Positions 1-8,317 are shown, numbered from the stretch's first letter. The stretch is DNA of 64,000 nucleotides from Streptomyces hundungensis (GCF_003627815.1 NZ_CP032698.1:7378001-7442000), one strand, 5' to 3'. Translations and numbers: made by a program. Notes: generated by a model from the letters alone, not told the origin.

Positions 1-9
1 CCGGAGCGG

Positions 10-474
10 CTAGGCCAGATGGGACACGAGGCGCTCGAGGAAGGCCTGCTGGCCCTGGACGAGCAGGGGAGCCGCCGCCTCGGGAGTCAGCCAGGCGAAG
101 CGGTCCATCTCCGGGAACTCGCGCACCGTGCCCGATCCGCGCGGCCACTCCATGGTGAACGTCCCCGGCACCGCCCCGGCCGGATCGAGGTCCGCCTCGA
201 TCGCCCACACCGTCACGGTCTTCCCGCCACGCTGCACGATGTCGCCCAGCGGCACCAGGGCGCCCTCGGGCGCCGGAAGGCCCAGCTCCTCCTCGAACTC
301 GCGCCGGGCGGCCGCCTCGGGCCGCTCCTCGGGGCCGAACTCGCCCTTGGGAACCGACCAGGCACCGGCCTCGCGCCGGGCGAAGAAAGGCCCGCCCATG
401 TGGCCCACCAACACCTCGATGCCGTCGCCCACCCGGCGGTACAGCAGAAGCCCCGCGCTGCGCTTTCCCGTCAT
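10..474 (-). CDS. NUDIX hydrolase
   Basis: A 154-residue protein with a perfect NUDIX box at residues 44-65: the G, the E six residues later, then R58-E59, E62-E63 and G65 fit Gx5Ex7REUxEExG. This box binds the divalent cation that hydrolyses a nucleoside diphosphate linked to another group. The sequence before it (a Gly-rich strand ending W-S-V-P-K-G-E) is usual for small MutT/ADP-ribose-type members, but the substrate cannot be told. The reading frame extends upstream to 627. I chose the ATG at 474 because homology begins there and the extension would run into the divergent neighbour. The protein is cytoplasmic, with no signal peptide. It shares a 103-bp divergent promoter region with the membrane protein at 578. 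Confidence 0.9.
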   Translation of the reverse strand: MTGKRSAGLLLYRRVGDGIEVLVGHMGGPFFARREAGAWSVPKGEFGPEERPEAAARREFEEELGLPAPEGALVPLGDIVQRGGKTVTVWAIEADLDPAGAVPGTFTMEWPRGSGTVREFPEMDRFAWLTPEAAAPLLVQGQQAFLERLVSHLA

Positions 475-577
475 GCCGCCAGTCTGAGGGTCCGGCGGGC
501 GCGGCGCCATGAGGCAGCGGTACCCCTGGGGTTTCAGTTGATATGTATGGGTACCGGATGCCGAGGAGGTGGTACGC

Positions 578-1069
578 ATGACGGATTCAGGACGTGACGA
601 GACGGTCGAGGAACGCGCCGACCGCAAATGGAACGACCTGCTCCAGGAACTGAGGGTGGCTCAGACCGGGGTACAGATCCTGTTCGGCTTTCTGCTCGCG
701 GTCGTCTTCCAGGAGCGGTTCACCAGCCTCAGCGACACCGACCGGACCATCTATGTGGTGACGGTGGTGCTCGGCGCCGCCACCACCGGGGCACTGATCG
801 GGCCCGTCTCCTTCCACCGGATGCTGGCCGGCCAGCGACTGAAGCCGCAGACGGTGGCCTGGGCGTCGCGGCTCACCGTCGTCGGGCTCGTACTGCTGCT
901 GTGCACGGTGGCGAGCTCGCTGATGCTCATCCTGCGTGTCGCGCTGCACAACGCGCTCGCGCCGTGGCTGGTGGCCGGCGTGGTCCTGTGGTTCATCGGC
1001 TGCTGGTTCGTGCTGCCGCTCCTGGCGCGCCGACTGCACCGCGACCGCGCCACGGAACCGGTCCGCTAG
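578..1069 (+). CDS. DUF6328 family small membrane protein
   Basis: A 163-residue integral membrane protein with four predicted hydrophobic segments (about residues 33-50, 62-82, 98-122 and 129-150) after a charged N-terminus containing E-E-R-A-D-R-K-W-N-D. This layout matches the actinobacterial DUF6328 family, whose function is unknown. The ATG at 578 lies 8 nt after GAGGAGG. A GTG at 569 is in frame but sits inside that ribosome-binding site, so I rejected it. Its stop codon overlaps the stop of the convergent VOC gene in one CTAG (1066-1069), leaving no room for a separate terminator. Confidence 0.8.
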   Translation: MTDSGRDETVEERADRKWNDLLQELRVAQTGVQILFGFLLAVVFQERFTSLSDTDRTIYVVTVVLGAATTGALIGPVSFHRMLAGQRLKPQTVAWASRLTVVGLVLLLCTVASSLMLILRVALHNALAPWLVAGVVLWFIGCWFVLPLLARRLHRDRATEPVR

Positions 1070-1470
1070 CTCTCGGACTGCTCGGAACGCTTGGCCCACA
1101 CGGCGAGCGTGAAGGAGTGGCCGGCCGGGTCGGCGTAGACACGTTCGTCGCGGATCCCGTTGTTGTCCTTGGTGTCCACGGGCATCGCCCCGAGGGTGAT
1201 GGCCTCCCGCTCGGCGGCGTCCATGTCGCCGTACTCCACGACGATCCTGAGGTGCGCCTGCTGGGAGTCGTCGGGGCGCGGCCAGCTCGGCGGCGCGTAC
1301 CCGTGGTCGCGGCGGATCGCCATGTGGACGCCGTCCGTGCCGACGATCTCGACGAAGTCGGGGTCACAGGCGGTGCGGATCTCGCCACCGAGCAACTTGG
1401 CGTAGAACTCGGCCAGTTCGATCGGTTCGGCACAGTCCAGAACGAGGATGCTGGTCTTGGATACGCTCAT
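1066..1470 (-). CDS. VOC (glyoxalase/bleomycin-resistance fold) family protein
   Basis: A 134-residue single vicinal-oxygen-chelate domain. It starts with strand S-I-L-V-L-D-C and helix ELAEFYAKLLGGE. A central R-R-D-H-G-Y and a closing Y-A-D-P-A-G-H-S-F-T-L strand are typical of the CFP-28/YaeR-like group that actinomycetes carry in many copies. The family includes metal-dependent dioxygenases, isomerases and drug-binding resistance proteins, and nothing here picks between them. The ATG at 1470 was chosen over an upstream frame start at 1506 because the domain begins two residues later. It is convergent with the DUF6328 gene, sharing the stop tetranucleotide. Confidence 0.85.
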   Translation of the reverse strand: MSVSKTSILVLDCAEPIELAEFYAKLLGGEIRTACDPDFVEIVGTDGVHMAIRRDHGYAPPSWPRPDDSQQAHLRIVVEYGDMDAAEREAITLGAMPVDTKDNNGIRDERVYADPAGHSFTLAVWAKRSEQSES

Positions 1471-1560
1471 ACGGGACGAGTGCCCGCGTGGGCGCGCACC
1501 TAACACGCGGCCTCACGCACCGTGTCCGGGCGAGCGCGGATCGCCGCCCGGACCGGGGGC

Positions 1561-2337
1561 TCATACCGGTACGCGGGCGCCGTGCGCGACATAGGCGCCG
1601 GTCGCGTAGTGGACGTACTCGCGCACCAGCCGGAAACCCGCCGTCCAGGCGAGCAGCCGACCGGGCCGGTCGTGGCGGGAGCAGGTCAGGGTCGCGGTGC
1701 GGCCGCGCGCGGCGACGTCCCCGTCCAGAGCCAGTACACAGTTCAGGGCGAGCCGCTGATGGCGTCGCCCCGGGGCGGCGACCACCGCGATCTCCTCGTG
1801 CGCGCCACCCCGGAAGTAGGTGCAGGCAATGGCCAGAAGACGCCCCTGGCGGAAGGCGCCCCAGGCGTGACCGGAACGGCACAGGCCCGAAGGGCCGCCC
1901 CAACTGGCGTGGATCCAGGCCGATTCGGCCGGAAGTCTGACCAGGGACGGCGCGTCGGACGAGGTCAGCGGGCGGATCGTCACCCCGCGCGGTGGACGCG
2001 GCGCCGCGGCGGCCTGCTGCCGCACGTACACCATGCGTTCCGACGGCACGACCCGGTCGAACGCGACGTCGAGGGCCGGCAGGAAGCGGGCGGGCGCCTC
2101 GACGCGGCGGTGCGCGAACGGCGCGAGGTCCGTCGGGCCGAGAGCGTCCGGATCGCCGCGCAACAGCACATGGCCGGCGCAGTCCAGGGCCAGCGTGCGC
2201 GGATGGTCGGCCCGGTCGGCGAGGGCGCGGCCGTTGCCGGTGGACAGCACGTGTTCGGCCAGGGCCGCGGGACCCGGCTCGCAGTCGCCCAACAGGTGCG
2301 TGTGCGCGGCGAGTTGGCGCGAAGAGAGTTCGATCAC
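1561..2337 (-). CDS. GNAT-type N-acetyltransferase-like protein
   Basis: A 258-residue protein if started at the GTG at 2337, which follows a GGAG ribosome-binding site by 6 nt. Another in-frame GTG at 2400 has no good site. The C-terminal half looks like the GNAT acetyltransferase family (PF12746 type): an R-R-H-Q-R-L-A pantetheine-loop-like segment near residue 200, a basic Asp-containing helix, and a closing G-F-R-L-V-R-E-Y strand. The N-terminal half is poorly conserved and may be a degenerate GNAT copy. The acyl acceptor is unknown. No signal peptide is present. It lies alone between the VOC gene and the RCK gene on the same strand, with 171 bp of non-coding DNA behind it. Confidence 0.65.
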   Translation of the reverse strand: MIELSSRQLAAHTHLLGDCEPGPAALAEHVLSTGNGRALADRADHPRTLALDCAGHVLLRGDPDALGPTDLAPFAHRRVEAPARFLPALDVAFDRVVPSERMVYVRQQAAAAPRPPRGVTIRPLTSSDAPSLVRLPAESAWIHASWGGPSGLCRSGHAWGAFRQGRLLAIACTYFRGGAHEEIAVVAAPGRRHQRLALNCVLALDGDVAARGRTATLTCSRHDRPGRLLAWTAGFRLVREYVHYATGAYVAHGARVPV

Positions 2338-2508
2338 ATCGGGCTCCGTTCCGGCGGCGGGCTGTCGGACCGCGCCCCTGACCGGGGCACGGGGCGGCAC
2401 TCTTCGAGGCGCTGCGCAGTGCGGTGAGGAGTGACGTACCCCGTGCGCCGCCGGGTAAATGGGCGACCGTACGGATCCGGCCAGGGCCCCCCGGGGCCTG
2501 AGCCGTGC

Positions 2509-4485
2509 CTAATGGGGCCGCTGGGGCACCCGTGACGAGGGGCGGCGGCCGAGGAGCTCGGCGAGACCGCGCCGGGTCGCGGCGAGCACCACCCGGTCCT
2601 CGGGCCGCAGAACGTACCCGGGCGGCACCTGCCACACCAGATCGCCCGGGGTGCCCGACCGGCCGCGACGGGCGGCGCCCAGATCGGGCACCCGGTCGTC
2701 CGGCGAGGACGTGTCGAGCGCCAGGACCCGCCAGGCCCCCTCCCGGAACGCATCCTCGACGGTGCGGCCCTCCAACTGTGGATGGCCCGCCACATCGACC
2801 GCCGCGAAGAGCAGCACCGTGCGCTCCACCGGGATGGCGCCCAGGATCTGACGACCCATCATGGCGCTGGCGAAGGCGGGCGCCGCCAGGTGCGAGACGC
2901 TGCGGCTGCGGGTCAGGGCCTGGGGGTGGGCGGCGCGCAGCGTGCGGTGGACGGCGGTCGCGAAGTCGTCGTCGTAGAGGCGCATCACCACCCGCAGGTC
3001 CGGCTTCACCGAGCGTGCGTACAGGGCCGCTTCGAGGTTGGTGGTGTCCGAGCTGGTCAGCGCGAGCAGGGCGTGTGCCCGGTGGATGCGGGCCGATTCG
3101 AGGAGGCCCTCCTGTGTGACGTCGCCGATGACGGTGGGCACCCTCAGACGCCGCGCGAGCGCTATGCCGCGGGCCTCCGGATCGGCCTCCACGCACACCA
3201 CGGGGATGTCGAGTTCGCGCAGCCGCACCAGGACGCGGGCGCCGATCTTGCCCATGCCGAGAAGGACCACGTGCCCGGAAAGACCGCGCGGGGGCCGGGG
3301 CAGCGCGGAGGCGTTGCGGAAGGTGCCGAGCCCCTCCAGGACGGCGGCGATGAGGACCGGGAGCAGCAGCAACCCGGTGAGCCCGGACAGGAGTTGCAGG
3401 ATCTGCCGTTCCACCGGCTGGCCGATGGCGGGATCGTCGATGGCGAAGATGTCGAGCAGGGTCAGATACGCGGCGTGCAGCGGATCGTCGCCGGTGGTGA
3501 GCCACGTCGCGACGGCGAGCGCGACGACGGAGGCGACGACCCCGGCGAGCGACCAGCGCAGCCGTCGCGAGAAGAGCCGCCCGAGCGGTGCGCCGAGGTC
3601 GGTGAGGCGGCCCGGGGGCTGGGCGGGGCCGGTGTAGGTGACGGTCTCCAGGACGACCCGGCCGCGGTGGCCGCCCTCGTCCATGGAGCGCTCGTCGGGC
3701 AGCAGCCGGGGCCCTTCGGAGCCGCTGTGGTCCGAACCCTCGGCGCCGGCAGGGTCGTTGGTGGTCGACGAGAGCAGGGCCAGGGTGCACAGGCCCGGGT
3801 CGGCGACCTCGCCGGGGCGCGGCGGCGGGCGCTGCCCGGCCCGCAACAGCACCCCGTCGGCGTGCACCACCTTGCTGGTGCCCGCGAGCGCGGTGGCGGC
3901 GAGGGCGGGGGCCGCGGTGTCGGCGTCGGACAGGACGGTGGTGGAGGTCTCGGCCTCGGTGGGGCCGGGCCCGTCCGGTGCGGCGAGGGCCGCGGCCTGA
4001 TCGAGCAACTCCTGGAGGTATTGGCCGAGTTTGCGGTTGTAGAGGCGGATGACGAGCCGGACGCGGGGATTGAGGCGGCGGGCGATGAGGGCGGCCCGGA
4101 TGTTGGTCTCGTCGTCGCGGTGGACCAGCGCGAGGGCGGCGGCCCGCTCGATGCCGGCCTGGGTCAGGGCTTCGTCGCTGGGCTCCACCGCCTCGACGAG
4201 CCCGCCCTCGCCGGCGCCGTCCGGGCCCGGGGCGGGGGAGCGGAGCATCACCGATGACATGCGGCCGAAGAGGGCCGATGCCCTGGTGCGCCCGTTCGCC
4301 GGGAGCCGGGCCGAGCGGGCACCGCTGTCGGGCGGTACGACGAGGACGACGTGTTCCCCGTACACCTCGCGCAGTTCGCCCGCGAGTCGGTGGGCCAGCG
4401 CGCCGTCGCCGCTGACGACCATGTGTCCGACGGGCGGGCCGGGCCATGGCTGGGACGGAAGCGGCTGTTGAGGAAGTGAAGGCAC
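2509..4485 (-). CDS. Membrane protein with two RCK (TrkA-N) domains, channel-like
   Basis: A 658-residue protein of unusual layout: an N-terminal Rossmann/RCK-like domain (residues ~15-170), a variable loop, two hydrophobic segments at about 308-326 and 350-372, then a second RCK domain starting VVLLGMGKIG with the GxGxxG dinucleotide-binding loop, plus a C-terminal domain ending G-Y-V-L-R-P-E-D-R-V-V. This resembles channel-like proteins of the CASTOR/DMI1 type and NAD-binding potassium transport subunits. The segment between the two membrane spans has no T-V-G-Y-G selectivity filter, so potassium conduction is only an inference. The start is a GTG with a weak ribosome-binding site, and a few residues either way are possible. 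It ends 18 bp from the permease gene upstream and is probably co-transcribed with it. Confidence 0.75.
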   Translation of the reverse strand: MPSLPQQPLPSQPWPGPPVGHMVVSGDGALAHRLAGELREVYGEHVVLVVPPDSGARSARLPANGRTRASALFGRMSSVMLRSPAPGPDGAGEGGLVEAVEPSDEALTQAGIERAAALALVHRDDETNIRAALIARRLNPRVRLVIRLYNRKLGQYLQELLDQAAALAAPDGPGPTEAETSTTVLSDADTAAPALAATALAGTSKVVHADGVLLRAGQRPPPRPGEVADPGLCTLALLSSTTNDPAGAEGSDHSGSEGPRLLPDERSMDEGGHRGRVVLETVTYTGPAQPPGRLTDLGAPLGRLFSRRLRWSLAGVVASVVALAVATWLTTGDDPLHAAYLTLLDIFAIDDPAIGQPVERQILQLLSGLTGLLLLPVLIAAVLEGLGTFRNASALPRPPRGLSGHVVLLGMGKIGARVLVRLRELDIPVVCVEADPEARGIALARRLRVPTVIGDVTQEGLLESARIHRAHALLALTSSDTTNLEAALYARSVKPDLRVVMRLYDDDFATAVHRTLRAAHPQALTRSRSVSHLAAPAFASAMMGRQILGAIPVERTVLLFAAVDVAGHPQLEGRTVEDAFREGAWRVLALDTSSPDDRVPDLGAARRGRSGTPGDLVWQVPPGYVLRPEDRVVLAATRRGLAELLGRRPSSRVPQRPH

Positions 4486-4503
4486 ACCCCAGACCTTGCC
4501 CCA

Positions 4504-5835
4504 TCAGGTGGCGCCGCGTCGACGGGCCGCCGGCTCGGGGCGCGGCGGCTGAACCCCCCTGTGGGTCACGGGCGTTGTGAACAGCGCGTGCACCAGGACG
4601 GCGGCGATCGTCCCGGCGACCACGCCGCTGCCCGCGACCGTACGGACCCAGCCGGGGAATCCGTCGTAGAGGCCGGGGGCCAGCAGAGGCAGCAGGCCCA
4701 CCGCCAACGCCAATGCGGCTACTAGCGAGTTGGAGCGCTCGCCGAGTCCGGCGCGGCCGAGCATCTCGACGCCCATGACCGCGATCACCGAGTACACGAC
4801 CAGTGCGGAGCCGCCGACGACCGCCGCGGGCAGCCCCGCCACGAGGCGCGAGAGCGGGGAGAGCAGCCCGGCCAGGACCAGCAGGCCGCCCGCGGCCGCC
4901 GTCACATACCGGCTCCGCACCCCGGTGAGGCGGCCGATCCCGATGTTCTCGGCGCTGGTCACCATCAGCGACGTACCGAAGAGTCCGCCGACGAGCGAGA
5001 CGAGAGCGTCGGCGCGCGCCACCCTCGGCACGTCGCGGCCCGGGTCGGGCGCGCGCCCCACGGTCTCGCTGCTGAGCACGGTCTGGCCGGTGATCTCGGC
5101 CAGTGTGGTGAGGCTGAACACCAGGAGCGGCAGGGCGGCGACCGGGTCGAACCGCGGGGCGCCGTAAGGGAAGAGGGCGGGGAGCGAGAAACCGGAGCTC
5201 GGGGCCGGAGTGAACGCGCCGAGCCCCGTCGTCACCGCGACGAGCGTGCCCGCCACCATGCCGATGAGGACGGCCGTACGCCGCCACACCCCGCGCAGCA
5301 CGAGATGGGCCAGAACCGTCGCCGCCACCGTCACCGCGGCGAGCGCGACCGCCCGCGGGGCCGCGGGGGCGCCGGGGCCCGTGACGAGCTGGGCGGCGAC
5401 CTTGACCATGGAGATCCCGATGAGCAGGACCGTCACCCCCATCACCAGGGGCGGGAAGAACCGCACCAGGCGGGCGTACAGCGGCGTCACGGCCAGGAGC
5501 AGCGCCGCGGCGAGCAGCACCGAACCGCTCGCCACCGCCGGGCCGTGGTCGCGGGCGATGCCCAGGAACAGTGCGGCGGCCGCGCCACCCGGCAGCATCA
5601 CGAACGGCAGCCGGGCTCCGAAGGTGCGGACGCCGAGCGACTGGAGGAGGGAGCCGGCGCCGCACAGCACCAGGACCGCGCTGAGCAGCGATGCGGTCCT
5701 GTCCGGCGGCAGCCGCAGGGCGCCCGCCGTCAGGAAGACGGTGGAGACGGGGGCCGCGACCATGGCGAGCACGTGCTGGAGGGCGAGCGGGACGAGCCGC
5801 CCGAACGGGACGCGCTCGTCGACGGGGGACGTCAT
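4504..5835 (-). CDS. NCS2-family nucleobase (uracil/xanthine type) permease
   Basis: A 443-residue membrane protein with about 12-14 hydrophobic segments. The N-terminal L-A-L-Q-H-V-L-A-M segment with its conserved Gln-His is the hallmark of the NCS2/NAT family. A Thr-Leu-Ala-Glu-Ile-Thr-Gln segment follows near residue 265, and a Ser-Ala-Glu-Asn-Ile-Gly stretch matches the family's substrate-binding and signature region. It should be a proton-coupled permease for uracil, xanthine or a similar nucleobase. The ATG at 5835 was chosen because it overlaps the stop of the upstream arylsulfotransferase-like gene in ATGA, so the two are translationally coupled. The longer frame to 6111 runs through that gene and is rejected. 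Confidence 0.88.
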   Translation of the reverse strand: MTSPVDERVPFGRLVPLALQHVLAMVAAPVSTVFLTAGALRLPPDRTASLLSAVLVLCGAGSLLQSLGVRTFGARLPFVMLPGGAAAALFLGIARDHGPAVASGSVLLAAALLLAVTPLYARLVRFFPPLVMGVTVLLIGISMVKVAAQLVTGPGAPAAPRAVALAAVTVAATVLAHLVLRGVWRRTAVLIGMVAGTLVAVTTGLGAFTPAPSSGFSLPALFPYGAPRFDPVAALPLLVFSLTTLAEITGQTVLSSETVGRAPDPGRDVPRVARADALVSLVGGLFGTSLMVTSAENIGIGRLTGVRSRYVTAAAGGLLVLAGLLSPLSRLVAGLPAAVVGGSALVVYSVIAVMGVEMLGRAGLGERSNSLVAALALAVGLLPLLAPGLYDGFPGWVRTVAGSGVVAGTIAAVLVHALFTTPVTHRGVQPPRPEPAARRRGAT

Positions 5836-6968
5836 GGGCGGGCCTCCAGCCAGGGCAGCTCCTCGGCCGCGTAGCGGTGGGCACGGAACACCGCGTTCGG
5901 CTCCGCCGGGAAGAGCGTGCGTACCTCTGACTCCTCGTAGCCGCCGAACTGCGGAACCACGAACTCCCAGCACAGATAGCCCTGTTGGGTCACCTCGAAG
6001 AGGCGGCCCGCCGGGGAGTCGGTGATCAGCGTGTTGCCGTTGGGCAGCCGCTGGGCCGAACCCATGAACGGGGCGAAGAACGACTCGCGGGCCGGATCGT
6101 GGTACTCCCACACCACCTCGCCTCCGGCGCGCTCGATCTCGATGACGCGCGAGTACGGCACGTCATGGCCCGGCCGGAAGACGCCGTTGTCGAAGACGAG
6201 GAGATTGCCGTCGGCCAGCTCCGTGGGGTGATGCTGCTGGGAGACCGTGCCGGGGTGGGTGCGCCACAGGATCTCGCCCGTGTCGCGGCTGATGACGACG
6301 ACCGCCGACACACTGCGCAGACTGGCCAGGACGTTGCCGTCGGCGAGTGGCGTCACACTGTTGATGAGGGGCCAGTGCTCGCGGGCGTAGTCGGGATGCA
6401 GCGCGTACTCGGCGCGGTCGAGGTGGTCCGCGGCGCGCCAGGACCACAGCTCGGTGCCGTCGGGCGCGACCTCCTTGATGGTGTCGGCCCACACCGTCCC
6501 TCCGGCCGCCTCCGAACCGGCGACCCCGCCGCGTACCGCCGCGGCCTCCGCGCCGCGCAGCGGTTCCAGCCCGGTGTAGAGGATGCGGCCGTCGTCGAGG
6601 TGGTGGGCGTCGTGGTGCTGAAGGGGATCGAGGTGCTCCCGCACGGTCGTGCCGTCCGGGGTGACCTCCAGCATCACGCCGCCCCGGTACTTGTGCCACA
6701 TCGGGAACAGCGCCTTCTGGCCCGGCAGTACGCCGTTGTAGGCGAGGTTGCCGTTGCCGAGGATCCGGGCGTGCCGGCCCGGCCGGTAGGGGAGGTGCCA
6801 GGTGTGGACCGCATCGCCCCGCAGGTCCACCAGATACACCTCGCCGCCGCCGGTCAGTGGGGCGTAGAGCGTGAAACCGGGGCAGGCGGCCCCGGGGTCG
6901 AGCGCGATGAGGCCGGTGCCGCGCCGGCGGCGCTGGTTCTGGTCGACGGCGGTCGGACGAGCGGTCAC
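5832..6968 (-). CDS. Arylsulfotransferase (ASST)-like protein
   Basis: A 378-residue protein made of repeated beta-propeller-like blades: recurring I-L-G-N-G-N-L, D-D-G-R-I-L-Y, A-D-G-N-V-L, A-D-G-N-L-L and P-N-G-N-T-L-I-T turns. Conserved His pairs (QHHDAHH near residue 123, QQHHPTE near 246) suggest the active-site histidines of PF14269/PF05935 arylsulfate sulfotransferases, which move sulfate between phenols without PAPS. Known bacterial members are exported, but no signal peptide is visible here, so cytoplasmic action or another activity is possible. The GTG start at 6968 follows AAGGAG by 7 nt. It is coupled to the NCS2 permease downstream and divergent from an XRE-cupin regulator across an operator-like region. 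Confidence 0.75.
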   Translation of the reverse strand: MTARPTAVDQNQRRRRGTGLIALDPGAACPGFTLYAPLTGGGEVYLVDLRGDAVHTWHLPYRPGRHARILGNGNLAYNGVLPGQKALFPMWHKYRGGVMLEVTPDGTTVREHLDPLQHHDAHHLDDGRILYTGLEPLRGAEAAAVRGGVAGSEAAGGTVWADTIKEVAPDGTELWSWRAADHLDRAEYALHPDYAREHWPLINSVTPLADGNVLASLRSVSAVVVISRDTGEILWRTHPGTVSQQHHPTELADGNLLVFDNGVFRPGHDVPYSRVIEIERAGGEVVWEYHDPARESFFAPFMGSAQRLPNGNTLITDSPAGRLFEVTQQGYLCWEFVVPQFGGYEESEVRTLFPAEPNAVFRAHRYAAEELPWLEARP

Positions 6969-6980
6969 GACGTCACTCCT

Positions 6981-7005
6981 TCAAAGTTTCTTTGATGTAC
7001 TCAAA
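6981..7005. promoter_or_regulatory. Triple half-site operator between arylsulfotransferase and XRE-cupin genes
   Basis: TCAAAG, TTT, CTTTGA (6981-6995) is a perfect dyad. The right arm forms a second dyad, TTTGA-TGTAC-TCAAA, ending at 7005. Three alternating half-sites 12 nt upstream of the minus-strand GTG and about 100 nt upstream of the plus-strand regulator suggest a cooperative operator. The adjacent XRE-cupin protein is the natural candidate to bind it; that is inference from position. Confidence 0.55.
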
Positions 7006-7103
7006 CAACTTCGACGGTAGAGGCGTTGTGTGTCGGCCGTATGACGGGAGTACGAAACCGTGCCGGGCGGTGCGTAAGGTGATCCCCAGGGAGGGCGGTG
7101 CGG

Positions 7104-7667
7104 ATGAACGACACAGGTGGGACGGGTGCGGGACCGCGGCTGGGCGGTGCGGTGCGCCGTCGGCGCCGGGCGCTCGACCTCACGCTCGCGACGGTCGCCG
7201 AACGCAGCGGCCTGTCCGTGCCGTTCCTCAGTCAGATCGAGAACGACCGGGCCCGCCCCAGCATGCGCTCCCTCCAGCGCATCGCGGACGCGCTCGGCAC
7301 GACCGCCGTGGAACTGCTCGCGGCCGCCGACGCGCGGGACCGCGCGGTCGACGTCGTACGCGCCGACGACGACGCGGGCCTCTCGGCCGATGCGGGGGTG
7401 CGCCCGCTGGTACGGGGCCGCCACCAGATGCACGCCCTGGAGTTCACCGGCGAGCGGGCGGCGGACCGCGAATTCCTGCACCACAACGACGAGTTGATGT
7501 ACATCGCGGACGGTGCGGCCGAGGTCGACGCGGACGGCCGCGGCTACCTGCTGTCCCGGGGCGACACCCTCTACCTCACGGGCGGGGTGCGCCACCGCTG
7601 GCGCGCGACGTTGCCCGGCACCCGGGTCCTCGTCGTCGCCGTCTCCGACCACATCGAGGGAATCTGA
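7104..7667 (+). CDS. XRE-cupin transcriptional regulator
   Basis: A 187-residue two-domain regulator. Residues ~12-70 are a Cro/C1-type helix-turn-helix: RRRRRALDLTLATVAERSGL, then S-V-P-F-L-S-Q-I-E-N-D-R, where the last helix contacts DNA. Residues ~100-180 are a cupin barrel with G-D-T-L-Y-L and R-H-R-W strands. This class (like PuuR or SutR) usually senses a small ligand in the cupin and controls a neighbouring catabolic or transport operon. The ATG at 7104 follows AGGGAGGG by 8 nt; a GTG at 7098 is less well spaced. It is divergent from the arylsulfotransferase/permease operon, and the TCAAAG dyads in between are its probable sites. Confidence 0.88.
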   Translation: MNDTGGTGAGPRLGGAVRRRRRALDLTLATVAERSGLSVPFLSQIENDRARPSMRSLQRIADALGTTAVELLAAADARDRAVDVVRADDDAGLSADAGVRPLVRGRHQMHALEFTGERAADREFLHHNDELMYIADGAAEVDADGRGYLLSRGDTLYLTGGVRHRWRATLPGTRVLVVAVSDHIEGI

Positions 7668-7756
7668 GGCTCGGCGGAGGGTCTAAGCCTCGGCGGAGGG
7701 TCTGGGGCTCGGCGGACAGTCCGAGGGCCGGGCGCGGAGTCTGGGGCTCGGCGGCC
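7668..7756. repeat. Short GC-rich direct repeats between convergent regulators
   Basis: The gap between the XRE-cupin and MarR stops holds repeated ctcggcggagggtct (twice) and tctggggctcggcgg (twice). No hairpin with a U-run is visible. It is probably simple slippage-type repetition rather than a functional site. Confidence 0.4.
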
Positions 7757-8191
7757 TCAACCGCCGTTTTCGGCAAGGCTGTTGTAGCGCAGCAGATACT
7801 CCGCGAACCGGTCCAGATCCTCCGGCGCCCAGTCCGCGAGCCGTTCGTGGAAGGCCTGGCGGCGCAGCTCGGCGGCCTCCGCGAGCTTCGCGGTGCCCGC
7901 CGGGGTCAGCCGGAGCACCTGGATGCGGTGGTCGTCCGGGTCGCTGATCCGCTCGACGAAGCCGAGCTTCTCCAGGCCCGCGATCTGACGGCTGATCGTC
8001 GACTTGTCGAGCATGTAGTACGCGGCCAGATCGGTCGCCCGGCAGCCCTGCTGGTCCTCCAGGTGGGAGAGCAGGGTGAACGAGACGAGCGAGAGCTCCG
8101 GGTGCATCCGGGCGGCGGCGGCCCGGGCGCGCCGGGCGAACGCGGTCAGCTCGCGCTGGATGGTGACGACCGACCGGTCTCGGCTGAGCAC
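7757..8191 (-). CDS. MarR family transcriptional regulator
   Basis: A 144-residue protein with the MarR winged helix: an N-terminal dimer helix, then L-S-L-V-S-F-T-L-L-S-H-L, Q-G-C-R-A-T-D-L-A-A-Y-Y, and the recognition helix D-K-S-T-I-S-R-Q-I-A-G-L-E-K-L-G-F, followed by the wing D-P-D-D-H-R-I-Q-V-L-R-L-T. The GTG at 8191 follows AAGGGG by 7-8 nt and is preferred to the longer frame at 8263, which would place coding sequence across the promoter. A 15-bp dyad (8223-8237) lies 32 bp upstream and overlaps the likely -10, so the gene is probably autorepressed. A near copy of the dyad stands before the membrane protein gene at 20308. Confidence 0.9.
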   Translation of the reverse strand: MLSRDRSVVTIQRELTAFARRARAAAARMHPELSLVSFTLLSHLEDQQGCRATDLAAYYMLDKSTISRQIAGLEKLGFVERISDPDDHRIQVLRLTPAGTAKLAEAAELRRQAFHERLADWAPEDLDRFAEYLLRYNSLAENGG

Positions 8192-8222
8192 GACTGATCC
8201 CCTTTCGTCTCGCGATGAATCA

Positions 8223-8237
8223 GTTGTAGAATACAAC
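8223..8237. promoter_or_regulatory. MarR-type operator GTTGTA-GAA-TACAAC
   Basis: A perfect 6-3-6 palindrome centred about 39 bp upstream of the marR start. On the minus strand it contains TATTCT, a plausible -10 hexamer, so a bound dimer would block transcription. The same core TTGTA-GAG-TACAA recurs at 20221-20233. Confidence 0.65.
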
Positions 8238-8317
8238 GCTACTCCGGGTGCCGGGGACGCCACGCCGAACGTGCCCGCCGTCGGGGTGCGGCCTCGGGGC
8301 GCGGCGTCACGCCCCGG

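Noticed and set aside
1364..5884. A 1506-codon open frame on the minus strand
   Set aside because: It overlaps three well-supported genes in another frame; Arg/Pro/Gly-rich composition shows it is a GC-bias shadow.
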